NCBI GenBank assembly: GCA_028723525.1
Contig: JAQYET010000110.1
Coordinates: 40,042-104,041 of the forward strand
Reading direction: 5' to 3'
Source: Prevotellaceae bacterium
GTDB taxonomy: Bacteria; Bacteroidota; Bacteroidia; Bacteroidales; Bacteroidaceae
DNA: 64,000 bases
Of the stretch, positions 17,968 to 26,207 are shown piece after piece (position 1 is the first letter of the stretch; every line of letters starts with the position of its first letter). A program made the translations under genes and the position numbers. The notes beneath the pieces are model-generated. The model saw only the letters and a program-made list of their open reading frames with translations, searched no databases and was not told the DNA's origin.

Positions 17968-18885
17968 TTATTTGTTTACTTGGAACTTGGTATCACCGTC
18001 CTTGAAGTAAGCATTGATTTGCTTTGCGGCTGCGATACCGGCATTGATGTTCGCCTCTGCTGTCTGTGCTCCCATCTTCTTAGGAGTACTGAAATAGCGA
18101 CCCTCGAACTTCATGAACTCTTCATCCTTGTCAGGCTTAATGTCGGTGACAAACTTGAGGTCTTCACGCTCGCCGAGCAGTTTGATGAGTTCAGCCTCGT
18201 TGATAACTTCCTTGCGCGCGGTGTTCACGAGGATACCGCCCTTGTTGAGTTTGTTAACGAGTGCGTAGTTGATGCTCTCCTTTGTCTCTGCAGTTGCAGG
18301 GATATGGAGCGAAACGATGTCGCAAGTCTCGAACAGGATGTCTTGAGAATCTACCGCCTTAACGCCTGATTGCTCAATAACTTCCTTCGGGCAGAATGCG
18401 TCGTATGCGTAAACTTCCATTCCGAAGCCCTTAGCAATGCGAGCCACGTTGCGACCAACATTACCGTAAGCGAGAATACCGAGCTTCTTTCCCATGAGTT
18501 CCGAGCCGCTCTTTCCGTTGTAGAAATTGCGCACGGCAAAAACGAGGAAACCGAAAACCAATTCCGCAACGGCATTTGAGTTCTGCCCCGGGGTATTTTC
18601 TGCGATTACGTTGTGTGCCGTAGCAGCAGCCAAGTCGATGTTGTCGTAGCCCGCACCTGCACGAACCACAATCTTCAACTGCTTTGCAGCATCGAGAACT
18701 TCTGCATCAACCTTGTCTGAGCGGATAATCATTGCATCAGCATCCTTTACAGCATCAAGCAACTGAGACTTCTCTGTGTATTTCTCAAGCAATACGAGTT
18801 CGTTGCCTGCAGCCTCAATTTCCTTTCTTATACCATTAACGGCTGCCGCTGCGAATGGCTTTTCTGTAGCAACTAATACTTTCAT
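17968..18885 (-). CDS. serA: D-3-phosphoglycerate dehydrogenase, short form
   Basis: It oxidises 3-phosphoglycerate to 3-phosphohydroxypyruvate, the first step of serine synthesis. The protein has the 2-hydroxyacid dehydrogenase fold with NAD-binding segment LAYGNVGRNVARIA. With about 305 residues it lacks the C-terminal ACT or ASB regulatory domain, so serine feedback through that domain is not expected. The start is placed at ATG 18885 (MKVLVATEKPF); the frame extends 11 codons further but into the intergenic gap after serC. Confidence 0.93.
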   Translation of the reverse strand: MKVLVATEKPFAAAAVNGIRKEIEAAGNELVLLEKYTEKSQLLDAVKDADAMIIRSDKVDAEVLDAAKQLKIVVRAGAGYDNIDLAAATAHNVIAENTPGQNSNAVAELVFGFLVFAVRNFYNGKSGSELMGKKLGILAYGNVGRNVARIAKGFGMEVYAYDAFCPKEVIEQSGVKAVDSQDILFETCDIVSLHIPATAETKESINYALVNKLNKGGILVNTARKEVINEAELIKLLGEREDLKFVTDIKPDKDEEFMKFEGRYFSTPKKMGAQTAEANINAGIAAAKQINAYFKDGDTKFQVNK

Positions 18886-18901
18886 AATCTGCTGTACTTT
18901 T

Positions 18902-19969
18902 TTAGTGATTTGCTTCAAATTCCTTCATACACTTCACGAGAGCCTCAACGCCTTCGATTGTCTGTGCATTGTAGCAGCTTGCACGGAAACCACCAACAGA
19001 ACGGTGTCCCTTGATACCTACCATGCCACGCTCGGTTGCGAAGTCGAAGAATGGCTTCTCAAGTTCTTTGTACTCGTCGTTCATTACGAAGCAGATGTTC
19101 ATCAGTGAGCGGTCTTCTTCTGCCACTGTGCCACGGAACAGTTTGTTGCGGTCAATTTCGTTGTAAACGATTTCTGCACGCTCCTTAGCCAACTTGTCCA
19201 TAGCAACCATACCACCATTTGCCTTGAGCCAACGGAGTGTCTCGAGTGCACTGTAGATAGGAACTACAGGAGGAGTGTTGAACATAGAACCCTTCTCTAC
19301 GTGTGTGCGATAGTCGAGCATCGTAGGAATTTCACGCGGAGCAAATCCGAGTTTGTCGGTCTTGAGGATTACGAGAGTAACACCTGCCATAGCGAGGTTC
19401 TTCTGTGCACCACCGTAGATAACATCATACTTAGCAACGTCGATCGGACGGCTGAAGATGTCTGAAGACATGTCGCAAATCATTGGAACGGGAACGTCCA
19501 AATCCTTACGTATTTCAGTACCGTAGATAGTGTTGTTGCTCGTAACGTGGAGGTAGTCAACGTCTGTCGGGCATGTCCAATCCTTAGGAATGTATGTGTA
19601 GTTTGCGTCGGCAGAAGAAGCTACTTCTACTACTTCACCAAACAGTTTAGCTTCTTTCATAGCTTTCTTTGCCCAAACACCGGTGTTCAGATAAGCAGCT
19701 TTCTTAATCAAGAAGTTGTAAGGGAGCATGCAGAACTCAAGCGATGCACCACCGCCGAGGAACAACACAGAGTATCCTTCCGGAATTTCGAGCAGTTCTT
19801 TAATCAAAGCTTCTGCCTCGTCAAGAACCGGCTGGAAATACTTAGCGCGGTGGCTTATTTCCATGAGTGACAGACCCGTGTCTTGGAATTCCAGACATTG
19901 TTTAGCAGTGTTTTCAATCACTTCACGCGGGAGCATTGAAGGACCGGCATTAAAATTGTACTTTTTCAT
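18902..19969 (-). CDS. serC: Phosphoserine aminotransferase
   Basis: This PLP enzyme converts 3-phosphohydroxypyruvate and glutamate to phosphoserine. The N-terminal FNAGPSMLP, the cofactor lysine in YGGAQKNLA and substrate residues around [12 protein letters not shown] are intact over 355 aa. It precedes serA by 16 bp. A TAACTTCG sequence about 45 bp upstream of the ATG is a likely, one-base-off -7 box. Phosphoserine phosphatase (serB) is not in the window. Confidence 0.96.
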   Translation of the reverse strand: MKKYNFNAGPSMLPREVIENTAKQCLEFQDTGLSLMEISHRAKYFQPVLDEAEALIKELLEIPEGYSVLFLGGGASLEFCMLPYNFLIKKAAYLNTGVWAKKAMKEAKLFGEVVEVASSADANYTYIPKDWTCPTDVDYLHVTSNNTIYGTEIRKDLDVPVPMICDMSSDIFSRPIDVAKYDVIYGGAQKNLAMAGVTLVILKTDKLGFAPREIPTMLDYRTHVEKGSMFNTPPVVPIYSALETLRWLKANGGMVAMDKLAKERAEIVYNEIDRNKLFRGTVAEEDRSLMNICFVMNDEYKELEKPFFDFATERGMVGIKGHRSVGGFRASCYNAQTIEGVEALVKCMKEFEANH

Positions 19970-20085
19970 TGTTACTTTAATTTTGGTTATTAGGTTAATG
20001 AATTTTCAATGGCGCGAAGTTACGCATTAAAAGTGATACGACCAAATATTTTGTGACAATTTACAAATAATATTTTTTTATTAGT

Positions 20086-21405
20086 CTATTTGACAAGTTC
20101 AACCACCGTTTTCATCCCCTTTATCTTTTCTCCTTGTGTTTTTTTGAGAACATCCCTACTGCATCTGCGCGAAATTGCAACATAGCAATAACGTTCTTTT
20201 ACGTCTATCTTCCCAATGTCTTTTTTGTCCATGCCGCCTTTTTGGCACAGGAAACCAACTATATCCACCTTTGAGATTTTGTCCTTCTTGCCTTTTCCTA
20301 TATATACCGTCACCATTTTGGGCAATGCCGGCGATGGTAGTTTGGCAGGAATGGTTAATTCAGAGTGGGTTCCTTTAACAAACTCCGGAATATATTCTTC
20401 GGGACCTAATATAAAATAGGTGTTACCGACAGCGTCCCAACGGGCGGTTCGCCCCACCCTATGTATGTAGGCATCTTCTCCTAAAGGCAAATGGTAATGC
20501 ACTATGTTCTCTACGTCGGGGATGTCGAGCCCTCGCGAGGCAAGGTCTGTCGCCACCAGCACGTTTGAAGAGCCGTTGCTGAACATATATAGAGCGGCTT
20601 CGCGCTCTATCTGTTCAAGTCCTCCGTGAAAAGCCGAAGTGGAAAAGCCCAGCGATTTGAGATATTCCTCTGTCCGTTCCACGCTTTCTCGGAAATTAAG
20701 GAATACGATTGTGCTCCTGTCGCCGAAACTACGCAACAGGCATTGCAGGGTGTCGAGTTTGTCCTTATTCGGACTTCTCACTATGTTTATGTCCACCCTG
20801 TCGGGTACTTGCTCGTCATCTGTAAGGAAATCTATCCTTGACACCTTCCTGATATTAACGAAAGAAGGTATTTCCTCGGCATCTGTGGCAGACATAAGCA
20901 CTCGTCTTTTGACATTGCCGAGCCGCTCTATGGCTTTTGACATTTCGTTGCGGAAGCCCATTTCAAGGCATTTGTCAAACTCGTCAATAACAATCCATTC
21001 CACGTTCTGCACACTAACGTTTTCTTTGTCCAAATGGTCGTTGAGCCGCCCCGGTGTGGAGAATATTATATGGGGATTGATTTTAACTATCTGCCTATGC
21101 TCATCCATCGTTGGTCTGCCACCGTAAAGAGCCATTGAACGCAGTCCCGTGCCCATGTTTGCCAGCACTTGTTGAGACTGCAACGCCAACTCCCTGCCGG
21201 GAACAATTACCACTGCCTGAAGTTCATCGGTATCAGCCTTCAGTCGCTCCGTTATCGGCAACAGGTAAGCCAAAGTCTTTCCGCTGCCGGTAGGCGACAA
21301 CACCAGAACATCGTTGGGCGAATAAAGTATAGCTTTGGCAGTCTCCTGCTGCATCATGTTAAGTTCCTCAATGCCGAGTTTGCTCAATATCTTTTCAGTA
21401 TCCAT
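20086..21405 (-). CDS. DbpA-like DEAD-box RNA helicase
   Basis: This ATP-dependent RNA helicase probably acts in ribosome assembly. RecA-like domain 1 has motif I SPTGSGKT, a motif II that reads DEFD instead of DEAD, and motif III SAT. Domain 2 has ATDLASRGLDIP and HRVGRTAR. The last 75 residues resemble the DbpA RNA-binding domain that docks on 23S rRNA hairpin 92. The length of 439 aa fits. It sits upstream of serC on the same strand with a 116-bp gap. Confidence 0.9.
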   Translation of the reverse strand: MDTEKILSKLGIEELNMMQQETAKAILYSPNDVLVLSPTGSGKTLAYLLPITERLKADTDELQAVVIVPGRELALQSQQVLANMGTGLRSMALYGGRPTMDEHRQIVKINPHIIFSTPGRLNDHLDKENVSVQNVEWIVIDEFDKCLEMGFRNEMSKAIERLGNVKRRVLMSATDAEEIPSFVNIRKVSRIDFLTDDEQVPDRVDINIVRSPNKDKLDTLQCLLRSFGDRSTIVFLNFRESVERTEEYLKSLGFSTSAFHGGLEQIEREAALYMFSNGSSNVLVATDLASRGLDIPDVENIVHYHLPLGEDAYIHRVGRTARWDAVGNTYFILGPEEYIPEFVKGTHSELTIPAKLPSPALPKMVTVYIGKGKKDKISKVDIVGFLCQKGGMDKKDIGKIDVKERYCYVAISRRCSRDVLKKTQGEKIKGMKTVVELVK

Positions 21406-21410
21406 AGTTG

Positions 21411-21418
21411 CAAAATTA
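21411..21418 (-). promoter_or_regulatory. -7 box directly before the DbpA-like gene
   Basis: TAATTTTG on the minus strand ends only 5 bp before the ATG (TAATTTTG-CAACT-ATG). If used, transcription would start at or within a few bases of the start codon, giving an almost leaderless mRNA. Confidence 0.5.
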
Positions 21419-21472
21419 CTAAATTTATTTCATTTCTTCACCATTGACGTGTTTTTTATCGTTTATTTTTCA

Positions 21473-21480
21473 TATTTTTG
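21473..21480 (+). promoter_or_regulatory. -7 box of the folK-like/M64/TPR genes
   Basis: TATTTTTG lies 36 bp before the ATG of the FolK-like gene. The region 19-21 bp upstream is T-rich (TTTTTT) but does not contain a clear TTTG. Confidence 0.5.
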
Positions 21481-21516
21481 CAAACGTATTCCTACTTTCA
21501 TGTCAGAAAATAAGAA

Positions 21517-21915
21517 ATGGAAAAGAAGAAACTATTGTTTGCCATTGGCACCAACTCCTCTTTGTCAGACGAACGACTTATGTTGATGAAGGCTTGTGTT
21601 TTCAGGCTTTTTCAAGACGATATACGTTTCACGTCGCTAAAAAAGACTGCCCCGATAGGTATCGATTCGCTGGAATTTACGAATTGTCTCGGCATGGCAT
21701 ACACGGCATTACCGCTTCCAATCGTAAAGGAAGAGTTCAAGAGAATAGAGCAGGTATGTGAAGACACAGCCGATAAGCGACTTGCGAATATCATCGAGAT
21801 GGATATTGACATTCTGGAGTATGACGGCAGGCGTTACCACGAAAAGGACTGGAGCCGCGGCTATATCATAGAAATGCTCAATGAGGCAGAATGTCTGAAA
21901 CAAGAATTATTATGA
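21517..21915 (+). CDS. Short FolK-like (HPPK-fold) protein
   Basis: This 132-residue protein is similar to 6-hydroxymethyl-7,8-dihydropterin pyrophosphokinase, which makes a folate precursor. The N-terminal LLFAIGTNSS and the metal-binding pair Asp96/Asp98 (MDIDIL) agree with HPPK. It is about 30 residues shorter than usual, and the arginine/tryptophan-rich catalytic loop (RPWGPR-type) is not recognisable. It may be a diverged HPPK or a non-catalytic relative. It is the first gene of a run with an M64 peptidase and a TPR protein, neither of which is a folate gene. Confidence 0.65.
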   Translation: MEKKKLLFAIGTNSSLSDERLMLMKACVFRLFQDDIRFTSLKKTAPIGIDSLEFTNCLGMAYTALPLPIVKEEFKRIEQVCEDTADKRLANIIEMDIDILEYDGRRYHEKDWSRGYIIEMLNEAECLKQELL

Positions 21916-21938
21916 ATAAATAACAAATAAAATCGATT

Positions 21939-23207
21939 ATGAGAACACTGTTTATTTTATTGTTGTGCGTGGTTGCAAATACAGCCGGGGCACAAAACTT
22001 TGATGAGTATTTCGAAGACAAGACCCTGAGGATTGATTATATCTTCTCCGGTAACAAAGCGTCGCAGGAAATTTCCCTTGACTGTCTGAACCTTTCTTCG
22101 CGTTGGTATGGCAAACGTAAACGTCTTTCGGAAGTTCCGGTAGAGGGGAATGGAACCATCACGGTTAAAGACCGCGCAACATCAAAGGTTATTTACAAGA
22201 ACTCTTTCTCCACATTATTTCAGGAATGGCTCACCACAGAGGAGGCCGGAGTCACCACAAAGGCCTTCGAGAACGTATTCCTTGTGCCTATGCCTAAGCA
22301 GCCTGTTGACGTTACCGTAGAACTGAGGAATAACAGACGTGAAACGATAGCCAAGATGACACACGCCGTTGACCCGACAGACATCTTGATAAGGGATATT
22401 GGGGAACACAAGACAAAGTATGAAACAATGCTAAAAGCGGCTGACCCGGAGAACTGTATAAACATTGCATTCGTTGCCGAAGGTTACACAGAAGCAGAGA
22501 TGCCGATATTCCTCGAAGACGTGAACAAATCCCTCGGTGCACTATTCGCTCACGAACCGTTCAAGAGCAGAAAGGCTTCGTTCAACATTATCGCCGTGGA
22601 AGCTGCATCTGAAGACAGCGGTACAAGTGTTCCGCGTGATGGTATATGGAAGCGCACGGCACTCGGCTCTCACTTCGATACGTTCTACAGCAGCAGATAT
22701 CTCACAACACTGCATCTCAAGAAATTGCATGATGTGCTTGCCGGACTTCCCTACGAGCATATCATAATACTCGTGAATACCGAAGTGTATGGCGGTGGCG
22801 GTATCCTCAACTCCTACAATCTCTCGGCAGCCCACAACCCAAAGACCTTGCCTGTGGTTGTGCATGAGTTCGGACATAGTTTCGCCGGACTGGGAGACGA
22901 ATATGCTTACGAGAACGAGGCGATACCGATGTACCCGACAGATGTTGAACCTTGGGAACCGAACTTAACCACTATGGTTGATTTCAAGTCGAAATGGGCG
23001 TCGTTAATAGATAAGAACACACCCGTCCCGACACCTGCAAATGAGAAGTACGCAGACAAAGTGGGAGTCTTTGAAGGTGCGGGATATAGCCTTAAAGGAG
23101 TGTATCGCCCGATGCAAGACTGCCGTATGCGTACCAATGAAAATCCTGATTTCTGCCCGGTGTGCCGGCAGGCTATTGACAGACTCATCAGTTTCTATGT
23201 AGAATGA
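21939..23207 (+). CDS. Secreted M64-family metallopeptidase
   Basis: This exported zinc peptidase belongs to the IgA-peptidase M64 family. It has a signal peptide (cleavage near GAQN, residue 20), an N-terminal beta-sandwich (M64_N) domain to about residue 150, and a catalytic domain with HEFGHSFAGLGDEY, where His309 and His313 are zinc ligands and E310 the catalytic base. The substrate in commensal Bacteroidales is mostly unknown, so IgA cleavage is not claimed. It is 23 bp after the FolK-like gene and overlaps the TPR gene by 4 bp. Confidence 0.9.
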   Translation: MRTLFILLLCVVANTAGAQNFDEYFEDKTLRIDYIFSGNKASQEISLDCLNLSSRWYGKRKRLSEVPVEGNGTITVKDRATSKVIYKNSFSTLFQEWLTTEEAGVTTKAFENVFLVPMPKQPVDVTVELRNNRRETIAKMTHAVDPTDILIRDIGEHKTKYETMLKAADPENCINIAFVAEGYTEAEMPIFLEDVNKSLGALFAHEPFKSRKASFNIIAVEAASEDSGTSVPRDGIWKRTALGSHFDTFYSSRYLTTLHLKKLHDVLAGLPYEHIIILVNTEVYGGGGILNSYNLSAAHNPKTLPVVVHEFGHSFAGLGDEYAYENEAIPMYPTDVEPWEPNLTTMVDFKSKWASLIDKNTPVPTPANEKYADKVGVFEGAGYSLKGVYRPMQDCRMRTNENPDFCPVCRQAIDRLISFYVE

Positions 23208-23785
23208 CACACACGTTCCGCGTTATATTGACATTGCTCGCATTTACATTCCCTACTTTCTCACAGGCTCAAAAGGCAGATAAGAATGAAGCAACGGAGA
23301 AATTGGGTATGGCAATAGATTATTTCACGGCAGGCAAATATCATGAGGCGCTGTTGATTTTCAGTCGTCTTGATAAGGAGTTCAAGTTAAACCCGCGGTT
23401 TCATGCCTACATGGGAGTATGTCAATATTACGAATGGAACTTCCCAGAAGCAACCAAACTGCTCAGCGAGGCAATCCCTCTTCTCGGAGGACTTGCCCCG
23501 CATGAGCGTAGCGTTTATTATTACGCATGCGCCGAAAGTTTCTTCAATCAGGAGAAATATGCCGAGGCTATACCCTACTACGAACAGCACCTGAACGTAT
23601 GTTACGACAACGAGAAAGGCGATTCGCTCTACCGCATCGCCTTCTGCCACCTTTTCGGAGAGGATGAAGCCACTGCCTGTGAGTATTTCGAGTCGTCACT
23701 GGCTTATTATGAACAGTATAACAGCAGCGCAACAGCGCGCATAGCACAACTTAAAAACATGATAAACGGGTTAAAATCCAACTGA
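23204..23785 (+). CDS. Exported TPR protein
   Basis: This 193-residue protein has a signal peptide (hydrophobic to about residue 20, ending FSQAQ) and several tetratricopeptide-like repeats, visible as repeated alanine/glycine and tyrosine positions in YFTAGKYHEALLIFSRL, YYACAESFFNQEKYAEAIPY and similar helices. It probably is a periplasmic scaffold. The ATG overlaps the stop of the M64 gene (ATGA), so the two are translationally coupled and may work together. Confidence 0.82.
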   Translation: MTHTFRVILTLLAFTFPTFSQAQKADKNEATEKLGMAIDYFTAGKYHEALLIFSRLDKEFKLNPRFHAYMGVCQYYEWNFPEATKLLSEAIPLLGGLAPHERSVYYYACAESFFNQEKYAEAIPYYEQHLNVCYDNEKGDSLYRIAFCHLFGEDEATACEYFESSLAYYEQYNSSATARIAQLKNMINGLKSN

Positions 23786-23976
23786 AACGTTTTCGTAATA
23801 ACGACCACATGTTCATAAAGTTAGGCAGAAGTGTGTTATACTCTCCCAACACGTTCTGCATTTCTTGGATATAAAAGTACAAAGACATCTTATCTTGTAG
23901 GGCAACATAATTGCTAATCACTCCCGAAAGTAGATAAATCTACGGTAGAGAAAAAAAAAACTTCAAGTTTATCCTC

Positions 23977-25188
23977 TCAATAGTTATACATTACTTTCCG
24001 GTAACTTATACCATCGTGAACAATCTTGATACCTTTGGCGTTCTTGCTGACTCTCTGACCCTGTAGATTGAAATAGCACTCTGTGTCCACATTGTCGAGG
24101 ACTGTCCTTTCGATACCTGTAGTCACGCCGAAAGCAAGCAGTGCTGCGGAGGGTTGCCCATACTCATTGAAGGCCCCATGATTGGTTACTTTCACACCGT
24201 ACTGACCTTTGTTACCTTCTTTCCATGTGCCATCATCAAGCAACTGCCGTGCTTCCCATCCACCATAGACTTCCGGTTCCCAATATAGGACTCCTGCACA
24301 TCCTTCTTCCTGTTCCATCTTACTTAGTAGGTCTTTCATCACGCGCTCCGCACGCTTCTCATCCCATGTGGAATATCCCGTCTCAACTATCATGACGGGG
24401 ACAGCGAAGGCATCATGAAGTTTCCTCAGATTGCTGGCAGCCGTGGTGTTCGAGATGCTCCACGTCTCCCAGTCGGGATAATGAGAAAGGCCTATCATGT
24501 CGAACTTACCTCCATATTTCTTGAATGCCTCGTAGAACCATACGTTGTCGTGAATGGCATTATCATGATGCACTATCACGCTGGTCTTGGGCAGCACTTG
24601 CTTAACGGCATCGTAACCAGCATTGCTGAGCGCAACATAGTTAAGCCACCGTTCGCTCTCGGGTAGGTTCCAGTCTATTCGACCATCTTCCCATACCATG
24701 CCGCTCGCAGTCTCGTTTCCCACTTGCACCCAAAGAGGCTCTATTCCTTCGGCTTTCAACGCTTGCAGCACATCCTTTGTGTGATTTCCCAATGCCGTCT
24801 TTGTATCTTCAAATGAAAACCCGCTCCATGCCGATGGCTTGGTCTGCCGTCCAGGATCGGCAAAGTAATCGCTGTAGTGGAAGTCTATCATCAGACTCAG
24901 CCCATGCTGCTTGGCTCTTTGTGCCTTGGCTAACACATCCGCCTTGTCACTCCACGCCCCATAGCCCGTTTCTGGATTGACCCATACCCTCAACCGTATG
25001 GCATTCATACCAATCTGCTTCATCAAGAGAAAAATATCCGTCTCCTGACCATTAAAATTATAAAACCTCATTCCGGCGGCCTCCATCTCTGAGCACCAAC
25101 TAATGTCTGCCCCACGGGCAAAATCTATACTTTGAGCCGTAAGGTTCAAACAGCCAAACAAAAGAATGTAGACTAAACTTTGACGCAT
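23977..25188 (-). CDS. Arabinogalactan endo-beta-1,4-galactanase (GH53)
   Basis: This exported glycoside hydrolase cleaves beta-1,4-galactan side chains of pectin. After a signal peptide (residues 1-19, ending LTAQ) comes a GH53 TIM barrel beginning ARGADISWCSEME. The acid/base is Glu159 (VGNETASG) and the nucleophile Glu269 (VETGYS). The C-terminal 40 residues (FNLQGQRVSKNAKGIKIV) form the short tail common on secreted Prevotella proteins. The start is ATG 25188; a longer frame to 25308 would run through the VOC gene. It lies 16 bp after that gene. Confidence 0.93.
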   Translation of the reverse strand: MRQSLVYILLFGCLNLTAQSIDFARGADISWCSEMEAAGMRFYNFNGQETDIFLLMKQIGMNAIRLRVWVNPETGYGAWSDKADVLAKAQRAKQHGLSLMIDFHYSDYFADPGRQTKPSAWSGFSFEDTKTALGNHTKDVLQALKAEGIEPLWVQVGNETASGMVWEDGRIDWNLPESERWLNYVALSNAGYDAVKQVLPKTSVIVHHDNAIHDNVWFYEAFKKYGGKFDMIGLSHYPDWETWSISNTTAASNLRKLHDAFAVPVMIVETGYSTWDEKRAERVMKDLLSKMEQEEGCAGVLYWEPEVYGGWEARQLLDDGTWKEGNKGQYGVKVTNHGAFNEYGQPSAALLAFGVTTGIERTVLDNVDTECYFNLQGQRVSKNAKGIKIVHDGISYRKVMYNY

Positions 25189-25204
25189 ATAAATTCCGAT
25201 TTGT

Positions 25205-25591
25205 CTATTCCGTAATTTCAATTTGTATTCCCTCTGGTCCGAGAACGCAACTCTCATAGTAGCCGTCACCCGTGACGCGAGGACCACTGACAACCATGTA
25301 ACCAGCATTTAGCAAGTCACGCGTCTTATTGTCAACGGCTTCTTTGCTGCCAACGGCAAACGAGATATGGATATAGCCGATGCTCGCTTGCGAGGGGTCT
25401 ATATCCAGCGTGTCCGGGCGTAGCATCAGTTCCAATCTTGTTTCGCCGTCAGGGAAGGTCAAGATGTATGTCCGCAATTCCGTCCGAGGATTATGGTACT
25501 GTTCGTTGCTTGTCGCCTCGAACCAGTCAAGAAAGAACTGCCGCATCTGCTCCAGATCCCTGCAGAAGAGGGCTACATGGTCTATTCTCAT
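25205..25591 (-). CDS. VOC-family protein (lactoylglutathione-lyase-like)
   Basis: This 128-residue two-module VOC protein starts at ATG 25591 (MRIDHVALFCRDLEQM). The C-terminal DGYYESCVLGPEGIQIEI carries the usual metal-ligand glutamate. A further 15 codons are open upstream but have no family similarity. It resembles the small glyoxalase/SMU1112c-like proteins of Bacteroidetes; the substrate is unknown. It is co-directional with the cupin-DUF438-YecH group and the GH53 gene. Confidence 0.87.
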   Translation of the reverse strand: MRIDHVALFCRDLEQMRQFFLDWFEATSNEQYHNPRTELRTYILTFPDGETRLELMLRPDTLDIDPSQASIGYIHISFAVGSKEAVDNKTRDLLNAGYMVVSGPRVTGDGYYESCVLGPEGIQIEITE

Positions 25592-25772
25592 TCTATCTAT
25601 AATTTTTGTTTGTAATTTTACTCCGTTCGAGAACACTTGAGTTCCTTTCCCTGCTTGTCATACTGCTTACGCTTGCCGATGGACGCATCCGTTAGGGTTA
25701 TCTTCACCACCGCCATCCGTTCAAGGATGCTGCCACCTCTACCTTTCCGATAGCCGTTGCAGACTTATGACA
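25592..25772 (-). other. Decayed region downstream of the broken DUF488 gene
   Basis: On the minus strand a frame ending at 25618 reads ...LERMAVVKITLTDASIGKRK and onward, about 48 codons after the last stop, but it has no good start and I do not recognise it. It may be the tail of another gene joined here by a deletion. Confidence 0.3.
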
Positions 25773-25880
25773 GGGTGCGTCTTTTGATATACCGCGAGAC
25801 TACAGACGGTCTATCAGTATGCGGTAGCCGTCTGTGTTTTCTATTGACTCGTACGCACTTTTGATTCTGAGTTCTTGCAT
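25773..25880 (-). pseudogene. Broken DUF488 (YeaO-like) gene
   Basis: From ATG 25880 the minus strand reads MQELRIKSAYESIENTDGY, then RILIDRL, a TAG at codon 27 (25800-25802), and SRGISKDAP. Intact DUF488 proteins read VDRLWPRGISK here, so the TAG replaces the conserved TGG tryptophan codon, and similarity is lost soon after. The remaining roughly 80 residues of the family are missing. It lies within a co-directional group, 51 bp after the YecH-like gene, which suggests it was once a member of that operon. Confidence 0.75.
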
Positions 25881-25931
25881 GACAATCCCTTCGTTCTGAA
25901 GACTGTCGCATAAGTTATGCCATACCTATAT

Positions 25932-26165
25932 TTATTGCTCGTGGTCACAAACATTCGATGTGTCAACAGTGAAGCCATCGTCCATTGGCATGAACTTGCC
26001 ATGCTCCTTCAGGAAGTCGATAAGACCCTGTGCCGTAAGATTCTCGGCACTGCATGTATAGAACCGTTCATCTGATCCAAACCGCTCGGAGATAGCCTTC
26101 AGCAATCCTTCTTCTGTATAAGTTTTGCCTTGCATCATGGCAAGGACTTCGTGTCCATGTATCAT
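25932..26165 (-). CDS. YecH-like small metal-binding protein
   Basis: This 77-residue protein matches the YecH family: IHGHEVLAMM at the N-terminus, then FYTCSAENLTAQGLIDFL, then a C-terminal FTVDTSNVCDHEQ. The conserved histidines and two cysteines are consistent with binding a metal ion, but the function is unknown. It follows the DUF438 gene by 42 bp on the same strand. Confidence 0.85.
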   Translation of the reverse strand: MIHGHEVLAMMQGKTYTEEGLLKAISERFGSDERFYTCSAENLTAQGLIDFLKEHGKFMPMDDGFTVDTSNVCDHEQ

Positions 26166-26207
26166 TATTCTTCGTTTTAAAAATGTGACTTTTTAGTTTG
26201 TATATAC

